64,000 bases of DNA from Ganoderma boninense (GCA_002900995.3 CM035312.1:1612001-1676000), one strand, 5' to 3'. Shown: positions 50,695 through 63,337, counted from the stretch's first letter. The notes: generated by a model not told the origin, from the letters alone. A program made the numbers and translations.

Positions 50695-51458
50695 ATGAAA
50701 CGCCAGATTGACAACGACGGACCCGCACCTGCACCCGCGAAGAAGTCGCGCAGCAACACCGCCCACGCCGCGACCGTCGCGCTCGTCAACTCCATCCTCG
50801 CAAACCCCAAGTCCTACCCCATATCCGGCAGCGAAGACGTCGTGCGCAAGTCCCTCGTCGACCTCGCCTCGTACGCGCGCTCGCTCGAGCTGCAGCTCGC
50901 AGGCGGCCCTGTCGCTGGCAGCAGCAAGGCTGCTGCTACGAAGCCCGTGAGGTCACAAGCAGACCTGGAGGTCGCAGCGGAGAAGCTGAGGAAAGCTGCG
51001 GTCAGTGGCATCAAGAAGCAGATGTCCGCGGTGAGTGACCCGTACACCCACATCTTATATCCTCTTATGCCTATGTATGCGCCGGTGGCCGCATGTCTCC
51101 CATCCTCGCCGTGTTCGATTGTAGTGGAAGCCCTCGTGCAAGACGGGGTCGGCCAAGTGGGTATACGACGGCATATGTAGCGATCCAGACGTCTTCGGGT
51201 GCCTCATGGGTCTCGGCGGTCCCCCGACGTTTAAGATGAAGAAGTTCTCCGTGGACGAGTTTGAGAAGTGCCTGGGAGCCCTTCGCGGGTCCGTTCGGTG
51301 AGTGCCATGGCCTATTGAAATTCAACGTAGGCTGATGAGCGTTGTTGGGTCGAAGCTTTGATACCCTTTATATCACCAGCAAAGACGTGACCGTCCGTTG
51401 GTCAGACACCGGCGAGTTCAAGTTCAGCGGGTCGTACGGAAAGTATCAGCCCTCTTAG
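50695..51458 (+). CDS. Conserved-looking nuclear-type protein of unknown function
   Basis: Three exons (50695-51030, 51125-51297, 51356-51458) sum to 612 nt, giving 203 residues. It opens with a basic, Pro-rich stretch resembling a nuclear localisation signal (PAPAKKSRSN). A helical segment follows (VALVNSILANPKSYPI, VVRKSLVDLASYARSLELQL). The spliced C-terminal half is compact and aromatic: AKWVYDGICSDPDVFGCLMG, FKMKKFSVDEFEKCLGAL, DTLYITSKDVTVRWSDTG and KFSGSYGKYQPS. All junctions keep frame with standard GTGAGT donors. I do not recognise the family. Confidence 0.8.
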
Positions 51459-51869
51459 GATATTTCAGGATTTATTGGAGAAGGGTGGAAGGTTATGTGT
51501 CATATAGTGCACGTTCAGTAATGTATGCTATTCTGCTGATATTTCAGTGTAACTATTCACTTCGATGCCCGCACCTTGTGCTTCTGAAACTGCACTTCTC
51601 TGGCCACTGCTTCGCCAGTCAAACGTATCGAGGCCTGCTCCACAAGCCAATGATTCATCTCGTACAACCATCGGAGCAAAGGTGGCAAATCCTGGCCAGG
51701 CTACACGCAGCAGACGATCTTGGTTGAGCCATGCATCTGTTTGAGAGAAATGCCTATTATCCATCAATACACTCACGGCATAGAAGGCGATTCCGAAACC
51801 TGTCCACGCACCACTATCAACATTATTTGGCCCTCCTTCGACCCGCACTCATTCCCTTCGCTCACGAGT
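51459..51869. other. Convergent gap, no gene recognised
   Basis: 3' flanks of the unknown gene (+) and the DUF6697-like gene (-). The minus-strand ORF across 51528-51848 follows the DUF6697 stop and shows no motif. Confidence 0.45.
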
Positions 51870-54239
51870 CTACGACGCCTCGACAGTTGGGAGGCTACGT
51901 CCTGCTCCTCCCTGAAAGAACTTGTCGTTCTCGCGACACAGCTCCTTGTAGAACTCGACGTCAAAGCGCACACACCGCAGCTGCACACAAGGCACCTGGA
52001 AGAGGCCACGATCAACCTTGTCGATCACCTCATCCACGTTGGACGCGCCGTAATTCCTGTAGTCCTCGGAAATCGAATAGAAGCTTCTGAAGTATTTTTG
52101 TTTGTCCTGCATACGAAAGGGTTCATCAGAAACGGAAATATTTACTGGGGCTCGGGAGAAATTGGGGGACGTACGAAATACGTGAATGACATCCACTCGT
52201 CGACGGTGAGGTGCCCGAAGCTCGCGATTCGGTAATATCCGCAGTAGTAGTACGGCCCGCCCTGGGTGCCGGTGAAGACGTGCCGCTCGTCATTCTGCTT
52301 GAAGGGGACCTTCATCTCCAGGACTGGGAGGAACCAGTACCCGTGCGTTCCGGGGCGCATGGGCGACCACGGGTTCCGCTCAACGGTGGATACTGTGTAC
52401 GCTGTGATCGAATGACGCTTTGCGAAGTCTGTAGCGCTTGATCCGAGGCTGTATGGGGCAACATCGGTCATCAGTCATCTGGAGCAACTCGCCTCGGAGG
52501 GGAAACGAATACCGACTAAACGTGGTGCAAACGCCAGTTTCCGCCCAGAATAGCTGAGATGGAATTCCGGGAGAAGACAGCTGGGGAGTTGACCTCGGGA
52601 GGTAAGTTGGCTGCGATGTCCGGGTATTTGTCCAATGCCAAAGCTCGTTCTCGGGGGAGAGATAGACTATGCGTTTCAAGGTCCGTGACCATGGGCGAAG
52701 AAGCTGTGGAAGGAATGATTCCTTGGGAAGATGTTCCTTCCACAGCTGAAGGGTTCTTCGTGTAAGGAAATGGGACCCGCCTGTCAAGAGTGTCAGTGTC
52801 AGGCAGGTAAACTGAGTACACAGAGATGTGATACGTAACGTTGGGGAACCAACTTGAGATAAACCACCATTGGGTGTGACGTGGAAAACCGTAGCAGTGG
52901 CATAGTCACGCGACGGCTATGGGATAATAGTATCAATACGGCCCACTTATGAATTAAGTCTTGACCACTAACCCCCAGCTCTAGAGCGACGATCGTGCTT
53001 TGCTTTGCGTTGGCGGTATCTTGCGTTGCCTGCTGAGCCTGGACCGGTTATAAGCCTTGAAGAAGAGTAAAAATATGAGGGGCGTACCTTGACCTTCCAT
53101 TCCTCGCAGTTCAGTCGTTCCCTGAGACACTCCGCTTCTAAAACCGCAATCTTACTATCACGTTCCTGGATCTGCGAAGCATTCAGATCAGTCAATCGAA
53201 CTGATCCCCACCAATTCAAAGCTAACCTTGGCATCAGAAGACTGCAATTGGCCATCCAACGTGGATAACCAGAGGCAAATTGAGTCGTTCACGCTGTCTG
53301 ACGCAAGCGTGACCCCTTTCTTATCCTCCCACATCTTGACGGTTTCCTGGCACCTTGCAACCAGCCTTGATAGGTTGTCGTGCTCTTCTGCGACCGCGTG
53401 TGCTTTCACCTCCATTTCGGTTCGCTATTCTAAAGTCAACGTGGTGTTCACGGCCATGATGCTTCAAAAAAAATGCACTGCTTGCATGCACAATTCAAGC
53501 TCCTTCTCGCACTTGGCATGCACTTCTGCTACTAGTCGAAGCCATTTTGCTAGCTGCCGGGCAAAGCTGGGCTTCGACATGTTCAACTGCGTGGCATCGT
53601 ATCAGTTATGTTACAACCCGACAGAAGCCTACGTAGATAGTTACCGCATTGAGGTCCGCTTGGCGTTTGACTGCTAACTCGGCGTTCTGATGGAGCAGAT
53701 TTTCAAAAGTTTGGATGAGCTCCACGTTAAATGCGTCTTCAATTCCCTTGCGCTGATGAACAATTCAGGAATACGCGATTTGATACAAAAATAAATGATA
53801 TGAGCAGACGTTTGCATGAACCTCGTTGCTGATGTGGCTGAGGTTGAGATCTTGTCCTGCAAGGTGGGGGGTGGCGACGAAAGTCTTCAAGAGCTTGCTC
53901 AATACTTCGACAAGCTGCCAAATTCCGAAAATCAATGTAGAAAGTACGGAATAGCGTCTATAAGGCTGACTTGAAGATGACTGGCCTGGGATCCATTCAA
54001 GGCTACGCTGTCGCTGGCCACGGCCATGAACATCGACAACAGTTCGGTGGGAAAAGCAGGGTCTGTGGATCCCTCCTGGTGAGGGAGCATTGTTAGGCTT
54101 TCCACATCACGGATTTGGTTCACGCTGTTCCACGTACCTGTAAAGCCACACTGCGTTGGGATAACTCGCCAGTCAACTGAGCGAGCACGCTTTCAAAATG
54201 GTTGACTTGATCCGCGACGCGACTGGTTTCCGAACCCAT
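51870..54239 (-). CDS. Coiled-coil protein with DUF6697-like C-terminal domain
   Basis: A basidiomycete-specific family of unknown function. From ATG 54239 the N-terminal exons are helical and heptad-like: VADQVNHFESVLAQLTGELS, and around 53400-53060 HDNLSRLVARCQETVKMWED and KIAVLEAECLRERLNCEEW, implying a coiled-coil dimer. The C-terminal globular part begins around 52820 (VPFPYTKNPSAVEG), with NSISAILGGNWRLHH, then RHSITAYTVSTVERNPWSP, MRPGTHGYWFLPVLEM, GPYYYCGYYRIASFGHLT, EWMSFTYF, and VPCVQLRCVRFDVEFYKEL before the stop at 51870. Most introns are inferred from frame and GT-AG sites, and internal exon edges are approximate. The DUF6697 assignment is from remembered family character (HG..F block and VPCV.L.CV.FD), not a search. 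Confidence 0.7.
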
Positions 54240-55122
54240 TCTGAATAATGTAGAGTCTACTACGAATCTAAAGTTCCGGTGGGGGAGAGGGAGGGGAAAC
54301 AAGGAACAAACTCAGGCCACCCGTCTCAGATTTTAACCTCCCACTGGCACCGTTGGCCGCAGCACTGCTCGCAACAACGTGGCTTAGCAAACTGCCTGGT
54401 GAGGGTATGGGATTTCCATGATCGTCGTACACGCAGCGGGCAGGCAGGGGGTCAGCGTTCTTAGTGTCGATGTCTGTCAAGTGACATAGGACACTGTGGC
54501 TGCTAACACGCATCTGGACAGAAGTCAGAGCATTGATTCCCAGATTTATCGGATTGAACGAGTAGGAACACCTCATGTCCGCGTAATCTTCACAGCTGAA
54601 GTTTCCAGCACCCCAGTCACGGTGATGAGATGTGTCTTCGTTTCACAACATTTCTTCACAAGCAGACCCCGTGAAAGTTAATCTTTCGCGTTGATTCAAG
54701 GAAAGTGAAGACGAGAACCATGGCTGAAAAGTACAAGGGTGACGGGTATCTGTAAGTCGTCTATCAGAACGTGTGGCATGAGATGGGAAAACAGCAAGCA
54801 CCACTCACCGATCAAAAGGCTACAACACGACTAGCCAGTACAAACACGATATCGAGGCGAATATATGCGCGTTCTTCCGTTACGCGAAACGCGTTGGAAA
54901 GTCGAACCGTGAGAGGAAGACGCGTCGTTAAGCGGAAATAAACGCGAGTGGATGGGGAACCGACGCGCCGGGACACGCCGTTTGCTCCAGTTCTCGCCTC
55001 GTGTTCCGACACGTCTTTGTTTGCCAAGTTACACAATGAACCACATACACTCACCACCGCGAAAGCCCCCTCCGCCGCTCAGCCCTATACCCCCACACGA
55101 CTACCACTAATACTGACGACTA
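54240..55122. other. Divergent intergenic region
   Basis: A minus-strand frame at 54268-54576 (Ser/Pro-rich end, no motif) abuts the DUF6697-like start and could be a 5' UTR or an extra exon. Otherwise nothing recognised. Confidence 0.4.
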
Positions 55123-55611
55123 ATGACGACGCGCCGGCCGATGCTCTTCTCCGCGGCCTACAGCGAGCAGCTCGAACGGACGCGCCGGGAAACGCAGCAA
55201 CAGGCGCACGCGCGGCCGCAGGTCCTGTGGCGACGCGGTTTCCACAGCGAAGGCGGGCGCGCGGGGTGGGGGTACTATCTTGAGCCCGCTCCTTCGAGTT
55301 CGGAGGCCCAGAGCTCGGCAGGCGAGGACAGCGAAGCTACGGAGGGGAGCACGGCGGTGGAGGACGCAGACATGTACCACGAGCGGGCGGGCAGGCGACG
55401 GCGAAGGCTCTCGCGTGGTGAGAAGTCGAAAGACGGCGTGGGCGAGTGTGAGTGTGGGAGGCGTCAGAGACGAGTGCCAGGCGCGCACGCCCGGACCACG
55501 GGTCGTGATGCACCGGTGGAGGTGGAGAGTTCGAGGGTGTCGCACGGTTTGTCGTATTCATCCCACTGCCACGCATACGCACCTACCTTGCCACCCCAGG
55601 TCGTCGAATAG
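55123..55611 (+). CDS. Small orphan ORF, 162 residues
   Basis: An unspliced frame with high third-position GC and an early part that looks genuinely coding: MLFSAAYSEQLERTRRETQ, RPQVLWRRGFHSEGGRAG, then an acidic Ser/Glu stretch and a basic RAGRRRRRLSRGEKSK. No family recognised. It ends only 26 bp before the ATG of the next gene on the same strand, too little for a separate promoter, so it may be an upstream ORF, a bicistronic transcript, or an artefact. Confidence 0.45.
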   Translation: MTTRRPMLFSAAYSEQLERTRRETQQQAHARPQVLWRRGFHSEGGRAGWGYYLEPAPSSSEAQSSAGEDSEATEGSTAVEDADMYHERAGRRRRRLSRGEKSKDGVGECECGRRQRRVPGAHARTTGRDAPVEVESSRVSHGLSYSSHCHAYAPTLPPQVVE

Positions 55612-55637
55612 CACGGGCAATCGCAGAACGAGCAAAG

Positions 55638-56650
55638 ATGGCGGTCAAGTCCTACACGATGATCTCTCTGTGGTGCGTTTCTTCCCCTATATTTCTAATC
55701 CATTTCAGGCAGTTAAGCTATACGGCTCGTTCTGACTGAGTCTGGGTTCTGCAACCTTCTCCGCACCTGTAGGTTTCTGCTTACCATCCCAATCATCTTC
55801 TGGGATGCCGGATATTGTTTCGCCAGGTGAGTTTTCTAGATGCAGCACGGGCAACCGCGATCTTCTGGATCTCTCATTGACCCCGGCTTTCATCGTTCTG
55901 TCACGTCATCAAGACCCCGCTCGATGGTCGGCGGGGACCTCCACTGGATATGGAGTCCTTACGCCCTGTACCAGGAAGTCGACTATGTACGTGTACGCTG
56001 TTATCGATACCGACCATTCTATGCCAACCAATCTCCGCCCTAGGTGTACGGTTTGAAGGCAATCGAGGAAAACAACGGTTTCACTAATGCTCAATGTACG
56101 TACATTGCTTATCTCTACGCCCACGCCCCGCATACCCATCACCCCCAAACCAGCGGCCCTGAACATTATTGAAAACTTCATGAACATCGGCTACCTTTAC
56201 CTCACCCACGTGTCGGGCTCGTCATTCGCTCCCCTCCTCGGGTTCGCCAGCGCGACGATGACGCTCTCCAAGACCGTCCTCTACTGGCTCCAGGAGTACT
56301 ACTGCGGTGGTTGTGCGGTCGGCCACAACGACTTCAAGACCCTCTTCGTCTACTGGATCATCCCCAACGGGTGAGTGGCCCGTCTCCTCCGGTCCTGGTG
56401 CTAGTGCCGTGATGGCGGCAAGTCAAGGGACCGTTTCGCTGACGAGAACTTGCGCACCTACCGCTGAACATGCCGTACGCCATGATGACCGTGCGGGTGC
56501 CCGTATGATTTCCCGAATTCCGAACCCGATGCCACGCCCTCAAGCCTGTGGCTCATTTTCCCGACGTACATCATCTGGCGTCTCGGGAGCGATATCACCT
56601 CGGCGCTCCAGCTCGCGAACAGGGCGACGGCGAAGACCAAGAAGCAGTAG
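55638..56650 (+). CDS. Conserved multi-TM protein, EXPERA/emopamil-binding-like
   Basis: Six exons (55638-55672, 55773-55826, 55914-55986, 56044-56095, 56154-56370, 56545-56650) sum to 537 nt, giving 178 residues. About four hydrophobic segments: MAVKSYTMISLWFLLTIP followed by IIFWDAGYCFARPRSM; ALNIIENFMNIGYLYLTHV; FAPLLGFASATMTLSKTVL; FVYWIIPNGLWLIFPTYII. Between TM1 and TM2 lies GGDLHWIWSPYALYQEVDYV, and before TM4 CGGCAVGHNDFK. The arrangement of acidic residues and His in the membrane recalls the EXPERA fold of EBP and TMEM97, but this is a resemblance only. The basic C-terminus RATAKTKKQ looks like an ER-retention type tail (KxKxx). Likely an endoplasmic-reticulum membrane protein. Confidence 0.8.
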
Positions 56651-59600
56651 GCGGCACCTGAGCTAGTGTGGCCGTAGCCGGCGCATGCTAGCGTCGCCCT
56701 GCGAACGTTCTGGGCCCGGATACTAAGGAGGATACCCGTCCTACGATTATACCGGCGCCGCTATCTCTCATGGATTTACGGATGTATCTATCTATCGCGA
56801 ACATTTACCGCCAGAGACCCGCGTTTGGAGCGTCGGGAATATACCTTGCTTCCCGTATGCATTGTCATTGGATGAGCTGAGCATAATGCTCGGCTAGCCC
56901 TTGTTAACCGGACTTGCCGGGCCTGTTCAGGCCTGTTCGTAGACCAAGCAGCCAGAGGTGGCTGCGCAATCGATACAGCTGCAGGCGGGTTGTCGCATGC
57001 TGACAATTAGGTTGCAGTGCCCCTCGGGAACAACGTCGGTGCTCGCATGTTTTAGTGCTTGGACTCATCGCACCCCATTATAAGCGAGGACTGTAACGTA
57101 GCTGATGACCGGAGGTGTGGGCCGCCCTGGCAGGGGAGGAACAAGATTGGCATCAGAGATGGTTCAGATATTGTTCAGAACTCTGTACGTCTGGTTATGA
57201 ATTTTTCAGCAGCGTTCAGACTCCGAGCTTTACGTACGGACAGTTGCGGACATTAAAGTTCCATACAAGCACTGCGATGATTGCAGCGGCAATTCAGCTA
57301 CGCACGTAGAAGGATGAAAAGCCCCGTTGAAGTACGTTCATGAATCGATGCATGGCGCAGGCGAATCCACGAATTTTGGGCGACGCGTTCGTCATAACTC
57401 GTCATAGCTGTTCTCATGAACGACATACGCATTGAAGAGCGTATGTCATCTGCTTCCGACTACAGTTCCCTGTAAGCTTTCAAGATGCAAGAAGCACGAC
57501 TGCACTTGCAGGGTTTTTGACGCACAACGTTGCTGCCCAGTCGGAGATGGCCCCGGCCTCCCCAAAGCGCGGGACCAACGGGGTCTAGAGCGGCGACCTG
57601 CGTACGACCTGCGGTGAAAACTGCAGACGAAGCAGAGCGTGCATCAGTGGCGCACGGAACGAGTATGTGTTGCACGACATACCCCGCGGCCCCGAGTCCC
57701 TCCGACCGAGCTGCGTCGTGGGCACGAAGGAGTATCATGTGCCAGCCCCCGAAGCCACAGCGGGGGGGCAGATCGCATGGAAAAGGCGAAAGAGCACCTC
57801 GCTCCATCCGATCCTGGGCCTTCTCGCGCGAAGCCAGTCGTCACCGGTCGGGCTTCGACCAATGGGATCGGCGGCTGGAACGGGCCCGTGCTTGCGCTGA
57901 AACGCAACGTCGTCAGCACGCGTCGCCGCCGACGGTGGGGAGCCTACCGAGCTCGGCGGAAAATAAGTGCAAACGGCACTCACGCTGCTCCTCGCTCATG
58001 GTGCTGCTGCATGCATGTCAGCCCGAGTGAGGCCAGTCTATGTCATCAGTTCGTTATCGGTGACCGGCGCATCCAACCAAGGCCAGCCTCGGCCATCCCA
58101 CGGGGACTATTTCCCCCGGGTGCTAGTGTGTGCGACTGGGCGTTGCAATTTGTACGTAGACGCGGTGGTTTGGAAAATAGCCGTAGCTTCCCGAGATAAA
58201 GTTGCGTGAGTTCGAGCGGGCGAGCGCGTCGCCTCGGGGAAATCCATGTCCCTGCGCCCCTTTTGTGCGGAAATGGCTATAGCCAGTGCCAGGCGCAGTA
58301 GCCGTACGAGGCCGGCCCTCTATGTACCAGAGGGCGGTAGCTCCCTCCCGGTCCGCCGGATCAGCGAGAAGCTCGCAGTTCATTTTGCTGAAAGCCACGT
58401 CCGCGTCGGATGCGGTCCTCAAAAACGGTCACAACCACCGTTCTGTGCAGCGCCGGGAGTCAGCAAACCGCACTTCGTCCGCCTCGTCCTGAGTCAAGAA
58501 CCCGAACCCTAATAGCTACTTACCAACGCCATGCCCTGTCCGCAGAATGCCCGAGGGAGGGTCGGGGAGCGTCAGAAGTCACGTAAGGCAGCGCAACTAG
58601 GCTTCGCAATCACGACCCCCTGTTGGTTCGCGCACACGCTCCTCGCCTGCATGCTCGGGGGAAGCGAGGAAGCCCAGTCGCAGAGCGTCCTGGCATGTCG
58701 GATTTGCCCCATGCGGGAGCTCCTGGCACGGCTTATCGCCCGGGTGCAGCAGGATCGCGCACGCACCGGGCTCGCGTAGCCAGGTCCTGCGGGGGTTCTT
58801 GTGTTCTCGCCCCCTCGAGCGTCCGGCAAACGGAGCGCGAACCGAACAAGGGTGCGATGTGTGTCCCTGGAAGAAGAACGGCCTTATGTTAGAACGTCGC
58901 GCGCGAAGCCGGGCATTGGACGCGCAAGTGTGGCAGCAGCGACTTGAGGGCCCGCAAGAAGTGCATGCAGCTCACCGAAGTCAATGCTCTGACTCGGAAG
59001 TCCCGTATAAGCCCCGCATAGACCGCGACGAGGCCAGTACTGCAAGGCCACAGGTTTCGTGACCCGCCCGGTATGAACAGGGAAAATGCAGCAGATGACT
59101 CTGCCCTGCCGTGTTCAAGCTCGCCCTGGCTCGTAGCTGCCCCATGCATCGCACGTTGGTCGGGCGGGACCATGTCGCATGAGCTGGTTTACCTCTCAAT
59201 TTCCGGGGGCGTGCACGAAAAACCTGCAGGAGCAATCACGCGCGTCAGCGAGAACGCGAGACATTGAGCGGAGAAGCCCCCTTGTCCGTCCCAAACGGTG
59301 AGAACGGCGGCGCACCCCAGGAAGACCGCGCCGGTTTCCTGGCGGAGGTGCGTCTTCAAAGCCCGCGGTCGTGCCACGCTTTTGATGACCTCCTCTCCAT
59401 GTCCATACCGTGTTCCCCAGCGACGACATTCTGGAACGCATAGCAGATCCAGACGGCCGAGAAAAGACCCCAGGGAAGCAGCGGGAAGCCCGCTCATGGC
59501 TGGCTGCAGGCGAAGACGGAACTGGAAAGGCCATGACGGAGTTTCTAGTGCTACTATTGCCAGTGATGGTTCCCCATGGCCATGATTCGGAATGCGAGCC

Positions 59601-62600
59601 CACGACGCGAAGCGGCCGAAGTGGCCGCGCAGCAAGTACGTGCGCGACGTCGCCCGCAGAATGTGGAAATCATGGAAACCCAGAACGCGAGCAAACCCTA
59701 TAGCCTATGGGCCCCCCGCAGTAGGCTCCCAGTCGCGGGGCCCAGCAAGCCATATCCCGGGGCCACGAAGCATCGGCTCCGGGGAGGACATCCGGACGTT
59801 GCTAGCGGGGGCGCACCAAATCTGGGCGATCGTCGCCGCGATCGACCGCCTTTAGTATGGGTCCTCCGCGCGCTTGCGCCTACGCCATGCAGCGTGGCTC
59901 GCGCGTGCGCGCCACACCCGACGACGATCCAACGTCCGTGGGCCGTGGCCCATAGCCCATGGGTGGTGTGTACGAGGAGAAGGCAGGTTACGACGTACTT
60001 ACATACGTTCGCGCCTTCGGGGGTCCGTCTCGTCCGTCCGCGTCGACGCTGGTTGGGCAGCGGGTTGCGGGTGGTACCGGTCTTCTCGCGTATCGCGCTT
60101 GGATGATAGTTCGCTCTGGCCCTCGCCCGCCGACGCCCTCTGTCTCGAGTCCTCTTGCCCATTCACATACACCGCGTATACTAGCCTGCGACCATGCAAG
60201 GCAGGCCGCAGCATTTCCGCGACGTTGTTGAGTCAGGCAGCGCTAGTGAGCGCATCAGGGATGGCGTCACCAACTCACCGGCGGACACGGACAGCAACAT
60301 CGCGGGCTTGCAAAATAGCCTTCGAGGGGTGCGAGCCCTCACAAGCGCACCGAGAGAGACAGCTGGAAAGCCGGGGGGTGGCGGCTCGCAATGGCCAGAA
60401 AGCCACACGGTCACATACCCGCCGAGGAGCACCATCTGGACAGTACGGAGGTCAAGCAACACAACACAACACATCGCCGGCGAGTCGTGCGAATGTGAGA
60501 GTTGTGTGAGAGGGTCGCGTCGTCACGTAACTCGCCCGCGCAACGCGTACGATGACGCAGTAGACACAGCCGGGCAATCCAGGGATGGGAGTTCGGGAAA
60601 TACAACACGTCGATAGGAGCGAGATAGGATTCTTATTGCTGGCGCTGGTGCCCGACTTGTGTACGTACGAATCAAGTACGAATCCGTGATGCCGCCCTGG
60701 ACATATCGGCGTAGTCGAGTGAGTAAGGGGACGCGTTCTGACGCGTGGCGTCGGGGGAGAACGTTGTTGGTGCTATATCGACTGACGTGTGATGTCGACA
60801 ACCCCAGTCGATCCATGAGGAGATATCGCGTCGGTCGGGGCATATCAATGTCATATTGGACGATAAGTGCGCACTGTGGCCAGTTGCTACTCAGTCGAGC
60901 AGCTACTTAGCACAGCGATCCTGGATCCAGGATCTTTGTCAACATGTCGGACATTGACAGGGTGCGAAGAGTCGGTGTTGCTAATTTTTGCTGGCTATTG
61001 GCCAGCCGCCGAAACATGAACATGTCCATATGGCACTGGCGGCAGCCCGTCGAGCTAGAGAGGGAACGAGGACAGGACAATGACCAGCCCAAAAGCGTGT
61101 GTGCGTAAGTACCTGGCAGGCCGATCGCGGCGGGGGTGTGAGATGGCTGATGCAATGCATGAATGCATGAAGTGTGAACCCACCGCTGGATTCCCCGCAG
61201 CCCGAATATTGGAGCTTGGAACTGAGCTTGGAGGTTTGTTCTGAAAGCCAAGCCGAGACCCAAACGCAGGCCCGCGCTCGATAAGGCGTAATGCCCGCGC
61301 TCAGGAGACCGGCCGCGAAACCCCTTGCACGGCTTGTTGCTTTGAGAATGGGCCACGGGGCGCGTCGCACCCCGAGAACGCTCGGACGCGACAAGCCTCT
61401 CGGAGCTCCTCGAGCCTCGAGGTGCGTCAGGGCGATAAGCCGCGCCAGATTGGAAGGTCCTTCGCCCGATAAGTGTCGCAAGATTAATCTCCTGCGCGCG
61501 CGGATGGAGTCGTATCACAGCGCGCCGTTGCAATTGGCGTTCAAGCTCGAGAGCAACTCCGACGGACACCATGGCGCAGCTGCTGTGAGAAGTGGACTCT
61601 ACGTGCGCGACTGATCATGAGTCACCGCGACGCAAGAGTGGTGATTTGAGAGAGGGCCCGAGCGCGAGAGAGATATGCTGGAGATGTCGATACAGACTCA
61701 GCTCGAGATTCGGAATCGAGGGTGTGTGCCACTGGCCGGAGGGCGGGCGACGCGTTATTGTGTGAATCCACGAAGAACGTGTGTGATGTGCCACTGGAAG
61801 CTGAGTGTCGCGATCCAGGCATCCAGACATCCATCATTCGGCGGGCCCGGAACGCTGCACCCAACAAAGAGAGGTGCACAGTCCCGCCCGCGCTACCGCC
61901 TGATGCAGGCAGACCGTGGATCCCGGCCCTTTGTCGCAGAGGCGGGTGGATTCTGGGGTTGTGATTCTGGACGGGGGAATGAAGCCGCGATTGGCGAGAC
62001 TGGACGCGAAGCCTGGTCGACAGCACATGAGCAGCGCAGGGAGGAGAAAGAACGTACGTCGGAGTCGGTCGTCATTGCAATACGGGGGCTTCGTGCCTTC
62101 ACGGACTGCGAAACGAAGGGCGACTATGACGCAGTCGCCCAATGCGGACATGTCGGCGAAGAATTAGAGCACCGTGTGTAAGAAGCTCAACCTCCTGAGA
62201 TGCGAAGCCTGGCATGCTGCGCTGCATACAATCCACCGCCGCTGTAGCACCGTTCTCGTCAGCGCGGACGTACCTTTTTGGGGCCAAGCGTTGCAACGTT
62301 GCAATATCGTCGGTGCCTTGCTAGACGCGTCGAGCGACAGTTGTGGAGCCTGCAAGGCAGGCAGGACGGTATAGATAGGGAGGCAGGTCATACTGTATAA
62401 TGTATTCGGAACTAGACGCGGGCATCCCGGGATGTACTGTTCATGCAAGCTACTAACACAGGATGCGATGATTAGAAACCCAAAGGCACCAGCCATATGC
62501 GAAGTGGATATACGAGGACAGAGGACGAGAGTGAAATACCAGAAAGCGAGCGAGGGTAAGGGGCGCAGAGATAACGACAGGAGATGACCATGCGAGAGAC

Positions 62601-62803
62601 CGAGGATATGCAGAGAGTGAGAGGGATATCGATGCCATGTGGGGGAATAAGAGTAGCAGGAGCCGGAGAGATCGAGAGAGGAGAAACGTCTAGTAATGCA
62701 AAGCAAAGTCGAGTGCGTACGGATAGCTTTTGGGTTGCGGCAGCAATGACGAGCAGTGGCTGAGGTACTGCAAAGTCCCGGAACAACGAAAGAGAAACCA
62801 AGT
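56651..62803. other. 6-kb stretch with no recognisable gene
   Basis: GC- and CpG-rich, with many open frames on both strands that merely reflect composition. I find no protein motif, no convincing chain of GT-AG exons, no reverse transcriptase, integrase or transposase, and no long terminal repeats by eye. A perfect 9-bp hairpin (57422-57447) is the only clear structural element. Possible explanations are a degenerate mobile element, a long non-coding locus, or a regulatory or heterochromatic block. Confidence 0.45.
57422..57447. repeat. Perfect 9-bp inverted repeat (hairpin)
   Basis: GACATACGC, an 8-nt loop, then GCGTATGTC. Could be a protein-binding palindrome or chance in a non-coding area. 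Confidence 0.5.
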
Positions 62804-63337
62804 CTATGAGGAGAGGTGTCGCTCAAACTTGCATTTTTGTCTTTGCCTACGGTGGCGACAAGTGAGCTGGGAGGGCGGGCGATCGAGGGGAAGGAGATAC
62901 ATACCGGCTTGCGCATCATTAGTGGTGGAGAGTTGGAGGAGGGGGAGTACTGCACGGGTTGTGCCTGTATAACAGACGAATGCATAAGATTTGAAGTCAC
63001 GCTGGTACGAATGCAGAGGTACGCACACGGGGAGCGGCATACACTGGGGGAAGGGTGGCATTGGCAGAAGACTTGGACAAAGCTTTTTGCAACTGACGTG
63101 CAACACAAATTTACTACTTGGACGCGTTATGGAGGGGAGAGGAGCTAGTACCTTTGCTTGGCTCTCTGCATTGCGCTGTGCGAGCATTGTTGGGTGCAGG
63201 GAGAGGCCGTCGATGCTCTTTGCCTGTGGTAGGGAGGACAGGGAGCATGCGAGGCTGGGGAGAGCAACGAGCTGGGATGGAGGGATGGACTTTGTTGAGG
63301 AGGCAGAAGAGTCGGACTTTTGTGTTTGGGATGGCAT
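62804..63337 (-). CDS. Possible small spliced gene, about 102 residues
   Basis: Exon 1 (63337-63152, 62 codons) starts MPSQTQKSDSSASSTKS and continues with SQLVALPSLACSLSSLPQA and LHPTMLAQRNAESQAK up to a GTACTAG donor. Exon 2 (about 62964-62905, 20 codons) is AQPVQYSPSSNSPPLMM plus RKP, flanked by ACAG and GTATGT. A third exon ending at 62804 gives a basic tail (RHRRQRQKCKFERHLSS). Junction phases of the first two exons fit, and composition is coding-like. No family recognised; the third exon is least certain. Confidence 0.38.
   Translation of the reverse strand: MPSQTQKSDSSASSTKSIPPSQLVALPSLACSLSSLPQAKSIDGLSLHPTMLAQRNAESQAKVLAPLPSITRPSSKFVLHVSCKKLCPSLLPMPPFPQCMPLPVCVPLHSYQRDFKSYAFVCYTGTTRAVLPLLQLSTTNDAQAGMYLLPLDRPPSQLTCRHRRQRQKCKFERHLSS

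Noticed and set aside
57530..60616. Cluster of 80-210-residue ORFs on both strands
   Set aside because: Arg/Ala/Pro/Gly-rich in every frame, as expected from GC-rich non-coding DNA; no conserved motif in any.
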